Shown here: positions 6,906-9,575 of the stretch, piece after piece
Layout: each line of letters starts with the position of its first letter
Position numbering within the stretch: the stretch's first letter is position 1
Source of the DNA: Pseudomonadota bacterium
GTDB taxonomy: Bacteria; Bdellovibrionota; Bacteriovoracia; Bacteriovoracales; Bacteriovoracaceae
NCBI GenBank assembly: GCA_021299675.1
Contig: JAJTIF010000253.1
Location: 1 to 9,575 of the forward strand
Direction of reading: 5' to 3'
DNA length: 9,575 bases
Program-made: the position numbers and the translations under genes
The notes under the pieces: generated by a model
What the model saw: only the letters and a program-made list of their open reading frames with translations
What the model was told of the DNA's origin: nothing
Databases searched by the model: none

Positions 6906-6921
6906 TATTCCATATGGAATA
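6906..6921. promoter_or_regulatory. Perfect 16-bp palindrome TATTCCATATGGAATA upstream of the kinase gene
   Basis: The sequence is a full palindrome, with arms TATTC/GAATA around CATATG. Its right edge is 13 nt before the kinase ATG at 6935 and just ahead of the GGAGG ribosome site. It is the best of three related sites (also 2680-2695 and 5883-5898). Being so near the start it would fit repression or leader control. An alternative in-frame ATG at 6914 lies inside the palindrome and is not favoured. Confidence 0.6.
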
Positions 6922-6924
6922 CAC

Positions 6925-6929
6925 GGAGG
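6925..6929 (+). promoter_or_regulatory. Shine-Dalgarno GGAGG that sets the kinase start
   Basis: GGAGG is 5 nt before the ATG at 6935. The upstream in-frame ATG at 6914 has no ribosome site and lies within the palindrome, so the protein is taken to begin MSEILNTTHD. Confidence 0.75.
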
Positions 6930-6934
6930 TAATC

Positions 6935-7564
6935 ATGTCAGAAATCTTGAACACAACACATGACCTAATAAACAAGTACACCATCCTCTACTACCAGGTG
7001 GATTATGCCATAAAAAATAAAGTGGAACTTAAACCAGAAAAGATTGAGCCAGTCGTTGTTCGTATTGGTGAACTTATAAATACTGTTTGCCTATGGGCTC
7101 AGGATAAAGAAAAAAAATATCCACACACTGTCCTGACGCTGAATGACTTCACTAATCTCCTTCAAACTCAGATTGATAAGCTCGGTAAGATTTTTTTAAA
7201 TACACGCATATTTCTTGAGTTGAAGATAGTGGAAGAAAACAACTGCATATCTATCAATGCAGAACTTCTTTTTCAGGTTTTGGAAAACTGTGTAGAAAAC
7301 TCCGTCAATGCGGGTAAGGAGTTAGTAGCTTTTAGAGTTATCAAATCAAATCATTTGATACAGATTGCTATCATTGATTCCATGAAAAGACATTCCGTGA
7401 AACCTAAAAGATTACAATCGTTGCCGAACGGTATAGGAAAACAAATCATTCAAGAAAATGTAAAAAAAATGAGTGGAAGAGTTACTTTTACTGCAATGAA
7501 TGATGATCAGTACTGTGTGACACTTAGTTTCCCAGTAATTGCTAAGGATTCTCCTAATCATTAG
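6935..7564 (+). CDS. Small soluble histidine kinase-like protein (DHp plus GHKL ATPase, no sensor domain)
   Basis: Protein of 209 residues with no membrane segment. THDLINKYTILYYQV (8-22) resembles the H-box of the AHDFNN-type kinases, with His9 as the likely phosphoacceptor followed by Asp10 and Asn13. A second helix at about 36-58 would complete the dimerisation hairpin. The GHKL ATPase follows: N-box LENCVENSVNAG (116-127), a degenerate D-box IAIIDSM (145-150; Asp148 kept, the usual following glycine lost) and G-box LPNGIGKQII (163-172). The size and layout recall minimal kinases or histidine phosphotransferases of the ChpT kind. No response regulator is in the island, so the partner is elsewhere or the protein works through its ATPase fold. 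A palindromic operator sits in front of it. The stop (7562-7564) is followed by a second in-frame TAG and then the right repeat, so this gene ends at the island boundary. Confidence 0.7.
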   Translation: MSEILNTTHDLINKYTILYYQVDYAIKNKVELKPEKIEPVVVRIGELINTVCLWAQDKEKKYPHTVLTLNDFTNLLQTQIDKLGKIFLNTRIFLELKIVEENNCISINAELLFQVLENCVENSVNAGKELVAFRVIKSNHLIQIAIIDSMKRHSVKPKRLQSLPNGIGKQIIQENVKKMSGRVTFTAMNDDQYCVTLSFPVIAKDSPNH

Positions 7565-7567
7565 TAG

Positions 7568-7714
7568 GGCATCACCATTTTGCGTCCTCCCCGCGATGGA
7601 AACATGGCCTTTATCAAATCCCCCGACAATCAATCGGTAGAACTCTTGCAAAAAGGCAACCGCCTCACTCCTCAGGAGCCGTGGCTGAGTCGCGAGAATA
7701 TTGGGAGCTGGTGA
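7568..7714 (+). pseudogene. Right copy of direct repeat: headless gloA tail (48 codons)
   Basis: The segment is 140/147 identical to the 3' end of gloA (2416-2562). In the gloA frame it reads GITILRPPRDGNMAFIKSP onward to ...RENIGSW and a stop, with no frame break. It lacks codons 1-90, a start codon and a ribosome site, so it cannot make a glyoxalase. Five of the seven differences are third-position synonymous changes; the other two give H102N and V134I (gloA numbering). Its last 50 bp are also the coding end of the convergent exonuclease gene. It probably marks the original position of the gloA 3' end, left behind when the island entered. Confidence 0.9.
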
Positions 7715-8975
7715 GGTAGCGGGCCACAATGCGCTTGAGGTCGGGGTAGCTTTCGATCCGATGCACCTCCACCTCCCCATCACTTTGCACGAGCTGGATT
7801 TCTTTGAGCTCCCCGTTTTGAATCACCACCTGTGAAAACTCGCCAGGCGTGCGGCCTTTTTCGCGAATCACATGGTCCCCGCTGAGGAGTTCCCGAGGCT
7901 GCATTTTCTCTTTCAGTCGCTCGATCACCTGTGTGCTTCCCAAGACGCGACGGAACTGTCGCATCTGATCAACAAAAAATAAACCATCCGCTTCTACCGC
8001 AAAGGCTTCCTTATAAATTCGCTCGCGGGCCTCTTGAGCAAATTGGCGGGAGCCAAAACGCACACTGACTTCGTCATCATCTTTGATCGTCGAGACTCTC
8101 AATTCAGCGCCCGGTTCGCTCTCCGTGTTCAGAGTGAGCGTGTAGCGGAACTGGGTTTTTCGATTGGCGCGGTTGAGCGTGGGTCTGAGTGTTTTGATGA
8201 AGTGAAACTCCATGAGACTTGCCACCAAGTCACTGCCCCACTCCATGAATTCGATCCGGGCCACGTGCTCTCTGAGTTCTTGCTCGCGCTTTTTATCGCC
8301 GGCCTTTTGAAAGTGCGACTTCACCCGAGACTTAATGTTTTTTGCCTTACCTACATACAAGAGCAGTCCTTTTTCCGTGTAGAAGAAATAGGTTCCTGGG
8401 GTCTGGGGCAGACGTTCGATGTCATGCAGTTCTAGTTTCTGTGGCAGAGGCTTTTGGGGGTCTTCAATGATGGAAACTTGCGAGACCTTTTGGATCTTCT
8501 GAAACACGGTGAGGCAAGCGCGGGTGTCATCGAGGGCGCGGTGCTCAGCCTCGCGGGGGATTTGAAAATAACGTGAAAGATTTGAGAGCGAGTAGCTCTG
8601 GAGCCCTGGAAAAGCCTTGCGGCTCAGGCGCACGGTACACATTACATCCCGCTGAAAAGTGAAACCGAGTTCACTAAACTCACGCTGCAAGAAGCGATAA
8701 TCGAAAAATGCATTATGGGCGACGAGAATGCGATCTTGGGTGAGCTCAACGATTTTTTTGGCGACCTCAAAAAAGCGCGGGGCACTCTCCACCATGGCGT
8801 TGTCAATCCCGGTGAGTTGAGTGATCGACCAAGGGATAGAGCGCTCGGGATTGATCAGCGTGGTCCACTCACCTTCGATCTGAGTGCCATCGTAATTGAT
8901 GATGGCGATCTCAGTGATCTTGTTGCCCTCACGATTTCCCCCAGTGGTCTCCAGATCAACAAAGGAGTAGCGCAT
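7665..8975 (-). CDS. DnaQ-type 3'-5' exonuclease fused to UvrC/Cho-type GIY-YIG nuclease
   Basis: A 436-residue two-domain nuclease, probably acting in DNA repair. The N-terminal epsilon-like DEDDh exonuclease has FVDLETTG with Asp7 and Glu9, AHNAFFDYRF with Asp92, and HRALDD with His145 and Asp150, so all five catalytic positions are present. The second domain (about 190-275) is GIY-YIG as in UvrC and Cho: PGTYFFY (193-199), YVGKAKNIKSRVKSHF (207-222) with the conserved arginine, and the late glutamate Glu256 in LMEFHFIKTLRPTLN. Similar fusions are known in several phyla, including mycobacteria. Helicase-binding UvrB-contact and HhH domains of full UvrC are not evident; the last 160 residues are not recognised. 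Its ATG lies 3 nt after the ABC-F stop, with only a weak AGTAGG upstream, so translation is probably coupled. Its last 16 codons and stop lie in the right direct repeat, overlapping the gloA tail by 50 nt. Confidence 0.85.
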   Translation of the reverse strand: MRYSFVDLETTGGNREGNKITEIAIINYDGTQIEGEWTTLINPERSIPWSITQLTGIDNAMVESAPRFFEVAKKIVELTQDRILVAHNAFFDYRFLQREFSELGFTFQRDVMCTVRLSRKAFPGLQSYSLSNLSRYFQIPREAEHRALDDTRACLTVFQKIQKVSQVSIIEDPQKPLPQKLELHDIERLPQTPGTYFFYTEKGLLLYVGKAKNIKSRVKSHFQKAGDKKREQELREHVARIEFMEWGSDLVASLMEFHFIKTLRPTLNRANRKTQFRYTLTLNTESEPGAELRVSTIKDDDEVSVRFGSRQFAQEARERIYKEAFAVEADGLFFVDQMRQFRRVLGSTQVIERLKEKMQPRELLSGDHVIREKGRTPGEFSQVVIQNGELKEIQLVQSDGEVEVHRIESYPDLKRIVARYLTSSQYSRDSATAPEE

Positions 8976-8978
8976 AAC

Positions 8979-9575
8979 CTACTGGGCAAGTCCTAGATAC
9001 TGATCATAAGTGCACTCTTGGTCCTTTGATCCATAAGGAAGAATTTCAATCACTCGATTCGCGATCGTTTGAATGAACTCGTGATCGTGAGACGTGAAAA
9101 GCAGGGTTCCCTTATAGTCAATCATGCCATCGTTGAGCGCAGTGATGGTCTCGAGGTCCAAGTGGTTAGTAGGGTTTTCGAACACCAATACGTTGTGACC
9201 TTCCTGCATGATCTTTGAAAGCATGCACCTTACCTTTTCTCCACCGGAGAGCACCGTACACTTCTTCTTCGCCTCTTCCCCAGAGAAGAGCATACGTCCG
9301 AGGAATCCGCGCAGGTAGGTTTCAGTCTGATCCGTCGAGTACTGCCTGAGCCAGTTGATGAGATCTAGCGAGTCGTCTTGGAAGAAGTGATTATGGTCGG
9401 CCGGCATGTAACCGCGGCTGGTGGTGATACCCCACTGGATGTCACCGGTGTCTGGTTTGCGCTCGCCCATGAGGACCTGAAAGAGTGTCTTGGTCTTCAT
9501 CTCGCTGTCCGAGAGGAACACCACCTTGTGACCCTTTTTGAGGGTGAAGGAAAGATTCTTAAACATCACCTCACC
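8979..9575 (-). CDS. ABC-F family ATPase (YbiT/YkpA-like), C-terminal part, cut by window edge
   Basis: The minus-strand frame is open to the right edge, so this is the last 198 residues of a two-cassette ABC-F protein (usually about 530 residues); the first cassette and linker lie outside. ABC-F proteins are soluble ATPases that act on the ribosome or translation. Visible are the second cassette's start (VMFKNLSFTLKKG), the ABC signature LSGGEKVRCMLSK, a Q-loop-region stretch GYMPADHNHFF, PTNHLDLETI and the H-loop SHDHEF. GRMLFSGEEAKKK is close to E. coli YbiT (GRLLFSQDDIKKP), supporting that subgroup. Oddly, the Walker A position reads LSDSEMKTKT instead of G-x-x-G-x-G-K-S/T, and Walker B reads VLVFENPTNHLD instead of LDEPTNHLD, so the catalytic Glu is Asn. 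An in-frame GTG-ATG near 9569 is internal, not the start. It is in operon with the downstream nuclease gene. Confidence 0.85.
   Translation of the reverse strand, partial: GEVMFKNLSFTLKKGHKVVFLSDSEMKTKTLFQVLMGERKPDTGDIQWGITTSRGYMPADHNHFFQDDSLDLINWLRQYSTDQTETYLRGFLGRMLFSGEEAKKKCTVLSGGEKVRCMLSKIMQEGHNVLVFENPTNHLDLETITALNDGMIDYKGTLLFTSHDHEFIQTIANRVIEILPYGSKDQECTYDQYLGLAQ

Larger units (their letters stand above)
2563..7567. mobile_element. Putative genomic island bounded by gloA 3'-end direct repeats
   Basis: This 5005-bp block lies exactly between the two copies of the 147-bp repeat. It is AT-richer than both flanks (for example 18 G/C of 60 at 4681-4740 against 40 of 60 at 1201-1260) and holds six densely packed genes unrelated to the flanking functions. 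Removing one repeat unit (5152 bp) would restore a gloA gene ending convergently on the exonuclease gene at 7665. The structure is what Campbell-type integration of a circle carrying a gloA 3' fragment, or integration at a gene 3' end that rebuilds the target gene, would leave. No integrase, transposase, tRNA or terminal inverted repeat is visible, so the mechanism is open. Homologous recombination over the repeat or an enzyme encoded elsewhere are both possible. The island status is inferred from repeats plus composition. Confidence 0.7.

Noticed and set aside
2563..7567. Integrase, transposase, terminal inverted repeats or a tRNA attachment site for the island.
   Set aside because: None of the island proteins shows recombinase motifs, no tRNA-like fold was seen next to the repeats, and no inverted repeats lie at the ends. 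The only boundary signal is the direct repeat.
7562..7714. Kinase-gloA tail fusion: the gloA fragment is in the same frame as the kinase, separated only by two TAG codons.
   Set aside because: Two tandem stops make read-through unlikely, and being in frame has a one-in-three chance; it more likely reflects the island junction.
2404..7783. Two minus-strand frames (2404-2619 and 7412-7783) encoding nearly identical peptides, as if a small protein family flanked the island.
   Set aside because: They are the antisense of the duplicated gloA tail; the similarity comes from the DNA repeat, and neither has a ribosome site or sensible start.
1..9575. CRISPR array, rRNA or tRNA genes.
   Set aside because: No regularly spaced short repeats and no recognisable RNA-gene sequence were seen; the only long repeat is the gloA tail pair.

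Overview
The window looks like a chromosomal segment of a Gram-negative bacterium into which a compact, AT-richer gene island of about 5 kb has been inserted. The flanks carry housekeeping and metabolic genes of clearly higher G+C (positions 1201-1260 contain 40 G/C of 60). The central block is visibly AT-richer (18/60 at 4681-4740, 24/60 at 7261-7320). The taxon cannot be fixed from sequence alone. The gene mix and intermediate flank G+C would suit a Bdellovibrionota-like or other delta-type proteobacterium, but this is a weak inference.

Left flank (1-2562). On the minus strand a methylmalonate/malonate-semialdehyde dehydrogenase gene (mmsA, 583-2055) is followed after 8 nt by a GTP cyclohydrolase II-like gene of the Urc1 type, which runs off the left edge. 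Divergent to mmsA is a Ni/Zn-type glyoxalase I gene (gloA, 2146-2562).

Island (2563-7567). The last 147 bp of gloA (2416-2562) recur as a direct repeat at 7568-7714 with 7 mismatches (140/147 identical). The second copy is a headless gloA tail whose end overlaps the 3' end of the next flank gene. The simplest reading is that gloA once ended at 7714, convergent with and overlapping the exonuclease/GIY-YIG gene by 50 nt. A 5152-bp unit (one repeat copy plus 5005 bp of new DNA) was then added, leaving a complete gloA on the left. The island encodes, in order: an alpha/beta-hydrolase, an XRE-type regulator and a second related regulator-like protein (one tightly coupled operon, + strand); a convergent GNAT-like acyltransferase candidate (- strand); a divergent SAM-dependent methyltransferase (+); and a small soluble histidine kinase (+). 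No integrase, transposase or response regulator is visible. Three of its intergenic regions carry the same inverted repeat, TATTC-N6-GAATA (perfect at 5883-5898 and 6906-6921, degenerate at 2680-2695), just upstream of the hydrolase operon, the acyltransferase gene and the kinase gene. That suggests one shared regulator.

Right flank (7665-9575). On the minus strand an ABC-F ATPase gene (its 5' part lies beyond the right edge) is followed after 3 nt by a DnaQ-type exonuclease fused to a UvrC-type GIY-YIG nuclease domain.

Working hypothesis: the island is a transferable small-molecule or signalling cassette (acyltransferase, methyltransferase, hydrolase, two ligand-domain regulators, a soluble kinase) under one operator. 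The island boundaries and operators are seen directly in the sequence. The biochemical role is inference.
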